Shown here: piece by piece, positions 55,620 through 64,000 of the stretch | Numbering within the stretch: the first letter of the stretch is position 1 | How the letters are laid out: every line of letters starts with the position of its first letter | Assembly (NCBI GenBank): GCA_037349315.1 | Contig: JBAIAC010000154.1 | Coordinates: 1,488,001-1,552,000, forward strand | Length of the DNA: 64,000 nt | From: Chelydra serpentina | Taxonomy: Eukaryota; Chordata; Testudines; Chelydridae | Reading direction: 5' to 3' | The notes under the pieces: generated by a model | Told to the model about the DNA's origin: nothing | The model's input: only the letters and a program-made list of their open reading frames with translations | Databases searched by the model: none | Position numbers and translations under genes: made by a program

Positions 55620-56080
55620 AGTCTCACACACACACGAAAACACCCTTAGGGTGAGGTGCAGGCGGGAGCAGAGCCGGCCCCTGCTCACCTAGGGCCGCCC
55701 CGCACCTCTTGGGCTGATGGCCATGGCGTCCGCGAGTATGGCTGCTCCCGGCCAGCCAGGCTCCCCTCCGGCCACAGCAGGCAGCCGGTGACCCAAGGGA
55801 GCCCAGCTAGGCTGGGGCTGGGTGCAGTGGGGGATTGGGGGGAGGAGAAACCCCGGACCCCGGCAGGAGCCATGCTGGGTGGGGGAGGGGGGAAGGTGGA
55901 GAAGCCCCAGACTCCGGCAGGAGCTGCACTGGGGGGGGGGGGCGGACCCTGGCAGAAGATGTGGGGCTGAAGTCCCCGGCTCGGGAGGCCCAGCCACCCT
56001 AGTGACAGAAGCTGCAGGGCTGAAGCCCTGACCCCACTCTGTGTGGAGCTGGTATCCCCATTTCCCCCGCCACCGCACAG
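55620..56080. other. GC-rich sequence, no gene seen
   Basis: It contains degenerate repeats of CCCCAGACTCCGGCAGGAGC at about 55850-55950. No domain is recognised. Confidence 0.4.
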
Positions 56081-56084
56081 CCAT

Positions 56085-56255
56085 GAATGGATTTAGCCTA
56101 GGAGGCAGGGTCAGGATTGGCCCCATTTGGCAGGTGGGATCTAGGGCACACAGAGGTGAAGTGACTTTCCCAAGGCTAAGCAGGGAGTCTGTGGCAGAGC
56201 AGAGACTCAAACCCAGAACACCTGAACCCTGTGCCTTAACCACTAGGCAACCTTC
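56085..56255 (-). repeat. MIR/CORE-like SINE
   Basis: In minus orientation, the segment holds the complement of the MIR core (GAGGTGAAGTGACTTTCCCA on the plus strand) and a tRNA-like head read on plus as ACTCAAACCC and CCTTAACCACTAGGC. Confidence 0.75.
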
Positions 56256-56374
56256 CCACCCCAGGAGGGGGAACTTCCTCTGCCACTTTGAATGTGTGGG
56301 TGGGAGCAGCCACTAGACAGAGCTGCCAGGAGGTGGGGAGCAGAGAGAGATGGGAAAAGGGACATGGGTGGGTG

Positions 56375-57080
56375 TAGCGGGGTGGTTACCTGCTCCTGCC
56401 CGGGAGGGGTTAAAACAGCCCTACAGAGGGAGCAGTCAGGGGACGGGCAGTCAGGGGACATGGAATGGGGGGAGGGGCTGGATAGGGCGTGGGAGTCCCA
56501 GGGGGCTGTCAGGGGTGGGGGTGTGGCTAGGGGCCGGGGCAGTCAGGGGACGGGGGTTGGATAGTTTGAGGGTTCCCGGGGGGTGATTAGGGGGCAGGGG
56601 GGGGTCTCTGGAGGGGGCGGTCAGGGAACAAGGAACAGGGGGGTTAGATGGGTCAAGGGTTCAGGGGGGGGGCTGTCAGGTGCAGGAGTGTGGAGAGGGG
56701 CCAGGGCAGTCAGGGGACAGGGGGGTTGGATAGTTGGAGGGGTCCCGGGGGGTGATTAGGGGGTGGGGGGGTCTCTGGAGGGGACGGTCAGGGAACAAGG
56801 AGTGGGGGGGGCGGTTGGATGGGTGAAGGGTTTGGGGGGGGGCCTGTCAGGGGCGGGGGTGTGGAGAGGGGTTGGGACAGTCAGGGGACAGGTAGGGCCC
56901 TAGGGAGGCAGTTACAGTGGGACGGTCTCAGGAGGGGGCAGTCAGGGAGGTTTAGATAGGGGGTGGGGTCCTGGGGGGCAGTTAGGGGCAGGGTCCCAGG
57001 ATGTAGCAGTCAGGGGACAAGGAGCATGGGGGGTTGGGGGTTTTGGGGGGGGCTGGATGTGGGAGGGAGTGGATGGGGGC
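56375..57080. repeat. G-rich tandem repeat, period near 170 bp
   Basis: Phrases such as GGCAGTCAGGGGAC, GGGGGGTGATTAGGGGG and GTCAGGGAACAAGGA recur with a period near 170 bp and shorter sub-periods. Runs of three or more G are dense on the plus strand. Confidence 0.85.
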
Positions 57081-57158
57081 AGGTCTCCCTGGGTGCACAC
57101 CCTAGTGAATGCTTGGCGAGTTTCTCTTCTGCACCAAACTTACTCTTTCCATTTGTGA

Positions 57159-57231
57159 GCCTGGCGAGCTCAGTTGGTCGAGCGTCAGTCTGTTAATCTG
57201 AGGGTCCAGGGTTCAAGTCCCTGGTGAAGTG
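57159..57231 (+). pseudogene. tRNA-Lys body with Asn (GTT) anticodon
   Basis: The D arm, variable region and T arm are those of tRNA-Lys (compare 44140-44212), but the loop CTGTTAA carries GTT, an Asn anticodon. There is a mismatch at the base of the loop and two in the acceptor stem. It is probably a pseudogene, with A and B boxes still good. Confidence 0.7.
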
Positions 57232-57605
57232 TAGGGAAGATCATTTCCCCCTGCGGTGTCCCCTGAGAGCGTCAGGAGTCAGCTCTTCAGTCCCCTCCTT
57301 GACCTTACTCTTTTCTTTTCAGGACTTCGGCTTTCCTAGGAAGGGCCATTTACTGCCTGGGACGTCCTCACACGCCCACTGGCCTCACAGTCTGGAGGAA
57401 GAAAGGCTGCTGGGTCTACAGCAAACCCACAAGGCTCCAAGAGGTGAGTGGCCGAGATCCTGCAGTTTTCCCTGGCTGACGCTAAGGCGCTTTCTCAGCT
57501 CATTTCCCCACCCTCTGTCCTGCAGGGCTTGGGGTTATCCCAAGGACAGGCCAGTGGCAGATTGAGGAGTGTCTTGCTGGACAGCTAGGGAAAAGGAAGC
57601 CATCA

Positions 57606-57678
57606 TGTTTCTGCCTGGTTTCGAACCAGGGGCTTTTTGCGTGTTAGGCAAACGTGATAACCACTACACCACAGAAAC
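57606..57678 (-). tRNA. tRNA-Val (AAC)
   Basis: A complete 73-nt cloverleaf, all stems paired: acceptor GTTTCTG/CAGAAAC, anticodon AAC in loop CTAACAC, T stem CCTGG/CCAGG, T loop TTCGAAA. TTTT follows about 11 nt downstream. It is the best Val copy here. Confidence 0.92.
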
Positions 57679-58071
57679 TCTCTTTCAGGAGTCTGCCCCT
57701 TCCCTTCAAACTCCATCCACTTGGCCGGCGCTCGCCCTGGCACACACCGCTGGGCGACCCTGGAGAAAGTGGTGGCAGCTCTTCGGTGGGTCGGCTGGTA
57801 GAACAAAGAACTGGAGCCGGCTCCCAGGAAGTCATCCTTACCTCGCCCTTGTGACTCCAGCTTGAAGGAGAGCTTCTTTCCTTCCCCTCGCTGAGAAAGA
57901 GCAAGGGAAGAACAAAAGCCCACATCCATAGGGGGGTAGAGGCTTCAGGAGCCCACAGCGTTTGCCCATCTGGGGCATTGTGGCTGAGATCTCTGCTGGC
58001 CAGCGCCAGTGCTCGCAAGGCGCTAGTGTGGATGCTGGAGGCTGGGTGCTGGATGCTGGAGGTAGAGACCC

Positions 58072-58143
58072 AGCAGAGTGGCGCAGCGGCAGCGTGCTGG
58101 GCCCATAACCCAGAGGTCGATGGATCGAAACCATCCTCTGCTA
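58072..58143 (+). tRNA. Initiator tRNA-Met (CAT)
   Basis: A complete initiator tRNA: A1-T72 acceptor end, GGG/CCC pairs at the anticodon loop, CAT in loop CCCATAA, T stem GATGG/CCATC and T loop ATCGAAA. TTTTT follows about 16 nt downstream. One D-arm base differs from the usual form (GGCAGCG). Confidence 0.95.
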
Positions 58144-58674
58144 GGCAGGTGCTTGTTTCTTTTTGCTCTGGGCCTGCAAGCGAGGGGGCGACCAGCAGAG
58201 CGCCGAGAGCCGAGGCCGTGAGGCAAGAGGTGGCTGAGGTGTGGGACTGCCAGAGAGCTCCCCGGCCCCTCTGGCTGCCTGGGCTGAAGGCGAGAGCCAG
58301 GCCTGTGCATGAGGTCTGAGTGCCGGTGGCTCCCCCACTCCTCGGGAGGGTCTGTCCCAAGGCAGCGGCCCAGCCCCCCTCCAAGGGGGGTGCGTCACAC
58401 CAGCATTTCTTGCCCCATTTGGGGAGGTTCAGCCTCCCCGAGCCCCTTGTAGCCACCGCCCACACGCAGTGTCACTGGTAGATACGGGCAGAGGAGACTC
58501 GGGGGCCTGGGCTGGGAAATCCCTGGGTGAAACTGGCTGCCTGAGCCCAGCCCCTCTGCACTCAGGGGAGCGGTGAGAGGGGGAGGGGCTCAGGGAGTAA
58601 ATCCTCAGAAACCTCCCCCCTGGGTTTGTAATGTCAGACCCCAGCGAACAAGTCCCTGCGTGTGTGAAGGGAGG

Positions 58675-59645
58675 GGCTGTGAGGGGGAGGGTCCATGGGT
58701 GAGTCAGTGTGAGGGGGAGGGGCTGTCAGGGGGAGGGTCCATGGGGGTGTCATTGTGAGGGGGAGGGGCTGTGAGGGGAGGGGCTGTGAGGGGGAGGGTC
58801 TGTGGGGGTGTCAGTGTGAGGGGAGGGGCTGTGAGGGGGAGGGGCTGTGAGGGTGTCAGTGTGAGGGGGAGGGGCTGTGATGGAGAGGGTCCATGGGGGT
58901 GTCAGTGTGAGGGGGAGGGGCTGTGAGGGGGAGGGTCCATGGAGGTGTCAGTGTGAGGGGGACGGGCTGTGAGGGGGAGGGTCCATGGGGGTGTCAGAGT
59001 GAGGGGGAGGGGCTGTGAGGGGAGGGTCCATGGGGGTGTCAGTGTGAGGGGGAGGGGCTGTGAGGGGGAGGGTCCATGCGGGTGTCAGTGTGAGGGGGAG
59101 GGGCTGTGAGGGGAGGGTCCATGGGGGTGTCAGTGTGAGGGGGAGGGGCTGTGAGGGGGAGGGTCCATGGGGGTGTCAGTGTGAGGGGGAGGAGCTGTGA
59201 TGGGGAGGGTCCATGGGGGTGTCAGTGTGAGGGGGAGGGGCTGTGAGGGGACGGTCCATGGGGGTGTCAGTGTGAGGGGGAGGGGCTGTGAGGGGGAGGG
59301 TCCATGGGGGTGTCAGTGTGAGGGGGAGGGGCTGTGAGGAGGAGGGTCCATGGGGGTGTCAGTGTGAGGGGGAGGGGCTGTGAGGGGGAGGGTCCATGGG
59401 GGTGTCAGTGTGAGGGGGAGGGGCTGTGAGGGGGAGGGTCCATGGGGGTGTCAGTGTGAGGGGAGGGGCTGTGAGGGGGAGGGTCCATGGGGGAGTCAGT
59501 GTGAGGGGGAGGGGCTGTGAGGGGGAGGGTCCATGGGGGTGTCAGTGTGAGTGGGAGGGGCTGTGAGGGGGAGGTCTATGCAGTGTCTGTGAGGGGCAGG
59601 GTCCATGGGGGTGTCAGTGTGAGGGGGAGGGGCTGTGAGGGGCTG
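58675..59645 (+). repeat. 46-bp minisatellite, about 20 units
   Basis: Units of 45-46 bp read GAGGGTCCATGGGGGTGTCA and GTGTGAGGGGGAGGGGCTGT with small variations. The same array in inverted form has about 7 units at 46346-46690. Open frames within it are repeat artefacts. Confidence 0.95.
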
Positions 59646-59676
59646 GGCTCCCCAGTCACTGCTCTGTCGATGCCCC

Positions 59677-60333
59677 TGTCACAGAGTCCCCGGGCGATGC
59701 TCTGGAACTGCTCCCTACGAAGCCAGTCAGGACTCTGGAGGAGCCTCCTCGCTGAGCCGACTGTCTCCAGGGCAAGAAGCTTCCCCAGCTTCCACCTTCC
59801 TGGGTCTGACCCGGAGCGTTCAGCATCCCCTTCTTCACCGCAGCGAGTCCGCCCGGGTGAGGCTCCTGGGGAAGCCAGAGGGCCCTGCCCCCAACTCCAC
59901 CGTCAGACGTGACTCTCAGCCAGCCAGTGAAACAGAAGGTTTATTAGACGACAGGAACAGGGTCTAAACCAGAGCTTGTAGGTACAGAGAACAGGACCCC
60001 TCAGTAAGGTCCATCTTGGGGGGTGGGGAGGCCAGAGCCCATCCGGACCTCCCTCCATGTGCCCAGCCAGCTCCAAACTCTCCAGCCCCACCTCTGCCTT
60101 TGTCTCCTTCCTGGGCCAGGAGATCACCTGATCCCTTTGTTCCCCAACCCCTTCAGCCGGCACCTTTGCAGGGGAGGGGCCCAGGCCAGCAGATGCCAGG
60201 AGACAGCGTGTCGGCCATTCTGTGTCATCACACTGGCCCTCTAGGGCTTTGCAACAATCACACCCCTTATCCCACCTAGAGACTTAAGAAAGGCATAGGG
60301 GAAACTGAGGCATAGGGGAAACTGAGGCACCCA
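59677..60333 (-). mobile_element. ERV-like LTR, 5'-truncated, inverted copy
   Basis: It is the inverse complement of 45645-46308, with the polyadenylation signal at 59940-59945 on the minus strand. The first 40 bp of the LTR are missing at 60333. Confidence 0.65.
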
Positions 60334-60412
60334 CTCAGTATTGAGCCTGCAGCATCTATTCACAGGGCAGCTGAGTTTGGCCAAGTAGGTTTTACTCCTG
60401 AAGGGATTCTGC

Positions 60413-60446
60413 CCAAAAAATAAAATAAAATAAAATAAAATAAAAA
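60413..60446. repeat. (AAAAT)n microsatellite
   Basis: About six units of AAAAT/TAAAA. Confidence 0.85.
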
Positions 60447-60461
60447 TCTGTGCACAATATT

Positions 60462-60984
60462 TTTATTTGTCAATAAATAAATGTGGAGCCAGCATAGGGT
60501 GACCAGATGTGCCGATTTTATACGGACAGTCCCGATTTTTGGGTCTTTTTTGTATATCGGCTCCTCTTAACTCCCACCCCCTGTCCTCCTGCCCCCGCCC
60601 CCACCCCGCAGATTTATTTGTTCCCCTGCAAAAAAATGACTTTCTTATGGGGAAGCAAAGGGAAGCCACAAGCGTGGTCATGTGTCCCTCCCCAACAGCG
60701 CGGGCATGTCACTGCAGAAAGGTGAAGCCTCACCACTGGGTCTGTGTCCCGGGGGAGGGGGCTGCAGGGTGATCTCCCATCTCTGTGCATCCGGTAGCCT
60801 GTGCTCCCCACTGCCATGCTGGAGGCTTAGGGTGACCAGACAGCACGTGTGAAAAATTGGGACAGGGGGTGGGGGTTAAGAGGAGCCTATATAAAAAAAA
60901 GACCCACAAATCGGGACTGTCCCTATAAAATCGGGACATCTGGTCACCCTATGGAGGCTCCACATTTATTTATTGACAAATAAA
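60462..60984. repeat. Inverted repeat enclosing two TAGGGTGACCA MITEs
   Basis: A 29-bp segment at 60462-60490 is the exact inverse complement of 60956-60984. Just inside the left arm is a truncated TAGGGTGACCA element (60495 to about 60600) and just inside the right arm a complete one (60828-60951). Confidence 0.8.
60828..60951. mobile_element. MITE with TAGGGTGACCA termini
   Basis: It has complete termini TAGGGTGACCAGA and TCTGGTCACCCTA, about 124 bp long, with internal symmetry including CGGGACTGTCCC. Confidence 0.75.
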
Positions 60985-61044
60985 TTTTGCATTATTTTAA
61001 AATATTACTCACAGACACACAAACACACCCCCACAAGCACACAG

Positions 61045-61116
61045 AGCAGAGTGGCGCAGCGGAAGCGTGCTGGGCCCATAACCCAGAGGTCGGTGGATTG
61101 AAACCATCCTCTGCTA
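61045..61116 (+). tRNA. Initiator tRNA-Met (CAT)
   Basis: A 72-nt initiator tRNA with the same diagnostic features as 58072 and the usual GGAAGCG D arm. The T loop reads ATTGAAA, so the B-box C is changed. TTTT follows about 9 nt downstream. The flanks (CA-rich upstream) are not those of the other Met copies, so it moved separately. Confidence 0.88.
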
Positions 61117-61415
61117 GCTTCTGTTTTATTACTTACAGCCCTGGAAATGTTTCAGCCGCTGCCTTTTGTTCCGCATAGAAAAGAGGAGCAAATTCATTCT
61201 GTTTACACTTCCACAGCGATGAAAGGAATGAATAAACACCCAGCAGAGCCTGGCCCCACAGGCCCCCTGGGGCTTCCCCTGCAGTGGCCAGAGTGGCAGC
61301 GGGCCCCTTGGGCTTCCCCCTCCCCAGGGGTACAATGGGCCCTTTGGGGCTTTCCACCACCCCACACAGCAGATGGTGCTGAGGGACCCCCAGTGACAGT
61401 GGGTGGCCAGGTGGG

Positions 61416-61685
61416 GTAATGCACACAGCGTCTCTCTCAGAGAGCAACAGTGACACTGGGTGGCCACGTGGGGTAATGCACACAGCGTCTCTCAGAGAGC
61501 GACAGTGACACCAGGTGGCCACGTGGGGTAATGCACACAGCATCTCTCTCAGAGAGCAACAGTGACACCAGGTGGCCACGTGGGGTAATGCACACAGCAT
61601 CTCTCTCAGAGAGCGACAGTGACACCAGGTGGCCACGTGGGGTAATGCACACAGCCTCTCTCTCAGAGAGCAACAGTGACACCGG
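61416..61685 (-). repeat. 57-bp minisatellite, about 5 units, inverted
   Basis: It has the same unit as 54630-55617 in reverse, each with CACGTG. It ends at a TA-rich stretch (61686-61712). Confidence 0.92.
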
Positions 61686-61712
61686 GTATATATATTATAT
61701 ATATATTTATAC

Positions 61713-61752
61713 GCAACTCCCCATAAAGCCTTATGGGGTACACTGTCACACA
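61713..61752 (-). mobile_element. LTR head fragment
   Basis: CCCCATAAAGCCTTATGGGG followed by ACTGTCACA resembles the first 35 bp of the Ty3/Gypsy-like LTR in minus orientation, diverged at several bases. Confidence 0.55.
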
Positions 61753-61767
61753 CCCCTCCACCCACAC

Positions 61768-62213
61768 AAACACACCCCACACACCCCTACACCTCTCCTG
61801 GTGGTGGGAGGGGAACAGGGGAAATGACAAAAGAAGTAAGAGGTGAAGAGAAAGGAGGGAGGGATGGAGGAAAAGGTCAAACAAAAAAGGACAAACTCTA
61901 ATGTCCCCAGTGATTCTGAGGGACAAAATCCCAAGTGGGGAATTAAATTCTGCCATCTGAAGCTACTGTTTTCCATGCCTAGAATTCAGCTGGCACCAGA
62001 TGGATCAGACTGAACAGGTTCCAAACCTCTCGGAGGCTCTTACCTTCTAACCAGGGACGTCTGTTTTCTAGGAAAGTCCGTAAAAGCAAAGGAGAAAACT
62101 CCAAAGAGGTTCCTCCTGGCGCTCACGTACGTGAACCCTAATACTCTCTCAGTCCTCCGAGAGAGACCCGACAAGGAGACTTGCTGAAGCAAAGCCACGG
62201 GGGTCTCTGAGGT
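61768..62213 (+). repeat. Direct duplication with 52720-53160 (copy B)
   Basis: It holds the same purine-rich and CACGTACGTG-containing sequence. It joins unrelated GC-rich DNA at 62213. Confidence 0.8.
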
Positions 62214-62450
62214 TTCCCTGGCCCTGCGCCCCTGGCCTGGCCTGGCTGATCTCAGCATCTCCCTGTGAGGTCACCACCTCCCCACCACCTTTGACCAATA
62301 GGCCGAGGTCCTGCAAAAGGCCTTTGTGATGTCACTGCCTCACCCACCCCCTCCCCTGCCGTGCTAATGTCCTGCCGCTGGCCAGACACAGGAAGCAAGC
62401 CGGCTAGACAGTAAAACATAAGAGGCTGCTCCCAATGCTACACTCACTTT
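62214..62450. other. No gene seen
   Basis: Nothing is recognised. Confidence 0.35.
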
Positions 62451-62454
62451 TTCA

Positions 62455-63415
62455 GAAATTAGTAGACTTTATGGTCAGACGAGACCATTAGAGCATCTAA
62501 TCTGACCCCCTGCATCTCACAGGCCTCCTGTGAACCACAAGAGCTACTTGTTGGGCAAACACATTCCAGAAAGGCATCTAGTCTTCATTAAATGACATCA
62601 AGAGATGGAGAATCCACCACTTCCCTTGGTACCTTGTTCCTGTGGTGAATCATCCTCGCTGTTGAATAATCCTCCCTGATTTGTAATTTGTCTCTTTTTA
62701 CCTTCCAGCCATTGGGTCTCGTTATGCCTTTCTCTGCTAGATTAAAGAGCCCTTTAATACCCAATATTTTCTCTCCATTAAGGCACTTCAGCACTTCAAT
62801 GAGGTCACCTTTCAATCTTCTTTTGATAAGCTAAACAGGTGGAGCTCTTTCAATAGCTCACTCGAAGGCATTTTTCTCCAGACCTCAGAACATTTGGTGG
62901 CTCTTTGCTGCCCCAGCTCCTATTTCTCAACATCTTTTTCAAATGAGGACACCAAAACTGGATGCAGTATTCCCATACCAGCCTCTCTGATGCTGTGTCG
63001 TCCCCCCCCCCCGCCCCATCCTACTCACGGCTCTGCTCAAACGTCTCACGATGGCTTTAGCCCTGTTCACCACACTGGGAGCTCATGTTGAGCGGCTTCT
63101 CCACTACGGCCCCTCAATCCTTTCCACAGTCACTGCTTTCCTGGATACACTTCCCCATTCTGTAGGTGTGGCCGGCATGCCTTGTTGCTAGGTATCGGAC
63201 TTTGCATTTGCCTCTGGTCAAACTTGTTTCCTTTGAATGGGCCCAGCTTGCCGAATGAGCCAGATCGCTCTGTATCACTGCCCTCTCCTCATCAGTAATT
63301 ACCGCTCTGCTGGTATTTTGTCACCCACCAATATTACCACCAGTGATTGGATGTTATCTCCCAATTCATTGATAAAAATTATTTTAAAAAATTAGTCCTT
63401 GAGAGCTTCTTCAGA
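62455..63415 (-). mobile_element. CR1 LINE fragment, old
   Basis: Minus orientation. Translation in broken frames gives CR1-like text such as FNLAEKGITRPNGWK and NKVPREVVDSPSLDV from the end of ORF2, and CR1-type 3' sequence with TAATCTGACCCCCTGCA. Many indels. The related copy at 51890 has an internal deletion. Confidence 0.75.
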
Positions 63416-63419
63416 CCCT

Positions 63420-64000
63420 TAGTCCCCAGGTCTCTCCGAGATGGCTGAGTGTGTGGTCTCCTCCCGTGCCTGACTAGCCTCTGCCCTGAGAACGATGCGT
63501 CCAGCTCGCTGTGTGCACAGGTAGGGACAATCTGCTAACCCCGCAGTGTAGACAGGATGATGTTAACACGGCTCTCGGGCCAGCCCTTCCCTCCTGCAGG
63601 CTGGAAGCGTGGGGCGGGGATGGAGAAAGAGGAAATCTTTAACCAGCAACCCGAACCCATTGCTTACCTGGGGCTGCAGCAGAACCACGGTGACATGAGA
63701 GGTATCCATGGGAATAGCAGAGCCCTCCTTTTAAAACTGATGGGGCCATGCCCCCCCCATTGCTGTGCCCCCCTAGAAGTGCCCCGCCTGCTGGCTAGTC
63801 AGGGCAATGTGCTTCCCATAGAAAAGCAGGAACAGGGCTAGATGGAAGCCAGTCAACATTTTTTGTTTCTCTGATGAAAACTGGCCCAGTCCCCACCCCA
63901 AAACAAACTTGTCACAAATAATTGTCAACAATTGAATTTTCTGTTTGTGGCTGAGATATTGATTTTTTAAAAATATTGAAATTGGATTCAGGATTGTTGG
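63420..64000. other. No gene seen
   Basis: Only short open frames, and no repeat that I can identify. Confidence 0.4.

Larger units (their letters stand above)
57440..60333 (-). repeat. Inverted duplication with 45.65-47.64 kb (arm B)
   Basis: Read on the minus strand this arm gives LTR, 46-bp minisatellite (about 20 units), tRNA-Met, 240 bp missing from the other arm, tRNA-Val and its downstream flank. It ends near the phrase CCTCTTGGAGCCTTGTGG, which joins different DNA in each arm. Confidence 0.85.

Noticed and set aside
54575..55654. 359-residue open frame and others over the 57-bp array
   Set aside because: The unit length is a multiple of 3 without stops in several frames, so frames stay open on both strands. 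No protein family or codon signature is seen.
54597..55660. Array as a giant intron within tRNA-Ser
   Set aside because: The 3' half of tRNA-Ser is not found at the far side of the array. A shared GGCCGAGTG near 55610 is too short to count.
58573..59912. Open frames over the 46-bp minisatellite and LTR
   Set aside because: They are repeat and LTR translations without a protein family.

Overview
The window is vertebrate nuclear DNA, most likely from a turtle. The evidence is a nearly intact CR1 LINE, a tRNA-derived SINE whose tail matches the CR1 3' end (the arrangement known from cryptodiran turtles), MIR/CORE-type SINEs, hAT- and Harbinger-type DNA transposons, and Ty3/Gypsy-like LTR elements about 1.1 kb per LTR. 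Nothing looks bacterial. The species call is inference from repeat content. Coordinates of tRNA genes come from folding the cloverleaf by eye; repeat edges without target-site duplications are approximate.

The framework is a tRNA gene cluster in two blocks, 0.7-15.6 kb and 44.1-61.1 kb. I find Thr(TGT) x2, Cys(GCA) x3 plus a Cys(ACA) relic, Ser(AGA) x3 plus a truncated copy, Phe(GAA) x1 plus three relics, Val(AAC) x3 plus one GAC variant, Ala(TGC), initiator Met(CAT) x3, Lys(TTT), a Lys-bodied copy with an Asn anticodon, Arg(TCG), and Glu and Gly relics. Most lie in short flanking cassettes copied around the window in direct and inverted orientation. A decayed histone H1 sequence sits at 13.5 kb, which recalls the histone/tRNA gene clusters of other vertebrates.

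The middle, 16-42 kb, is mostly mobile DNA. It holds minisatellite (17.0-17.6 kb), a broken Harbinger transposase element carrying a solo LTR (18.0-20.5 kb), a 1.08-kb hAT-like element (20.6-21.7 kb), the last exon and a KRAB-B-like exon of a 13-finger C2H2 gene on the minus strand (22.8-24.6 kb), a CR1 element split by a 296-bp Harbinger MITE (25.1-28.4 kb), a solo ERV-type LTR (28.4-29.1 kb), poorly recognised sequence (29.1-32.4 kb), then a tandem LTR/gag-pro/LTR/gag-pro/LTR array on the minus strand (33.4-42.0 kb).

The right part, 42-64 kb, largely repeats sequence from the first 9 kb and from itself: 41.98-44.09 kb copies 4.84-6.90 kb, 47.50-48.86 kb copies 7.55-8.91 kb, 49.12-50.71 kb is an inverted copy of 0.66-2.16 kb, and 45.65-47.64 kb is an inverted copy of 57.44-60.33 kb. 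It also holds a 57-bp minisatellite (17 units) joined directly to half of a tRNA-Ser gene, a 46-bp minisatellite in two orientations, and G-rich tandem repeats. The only convincing host protein-coding gene is the zinc-finger gene. The other long open frames are transposon proteins or repeats without stops.
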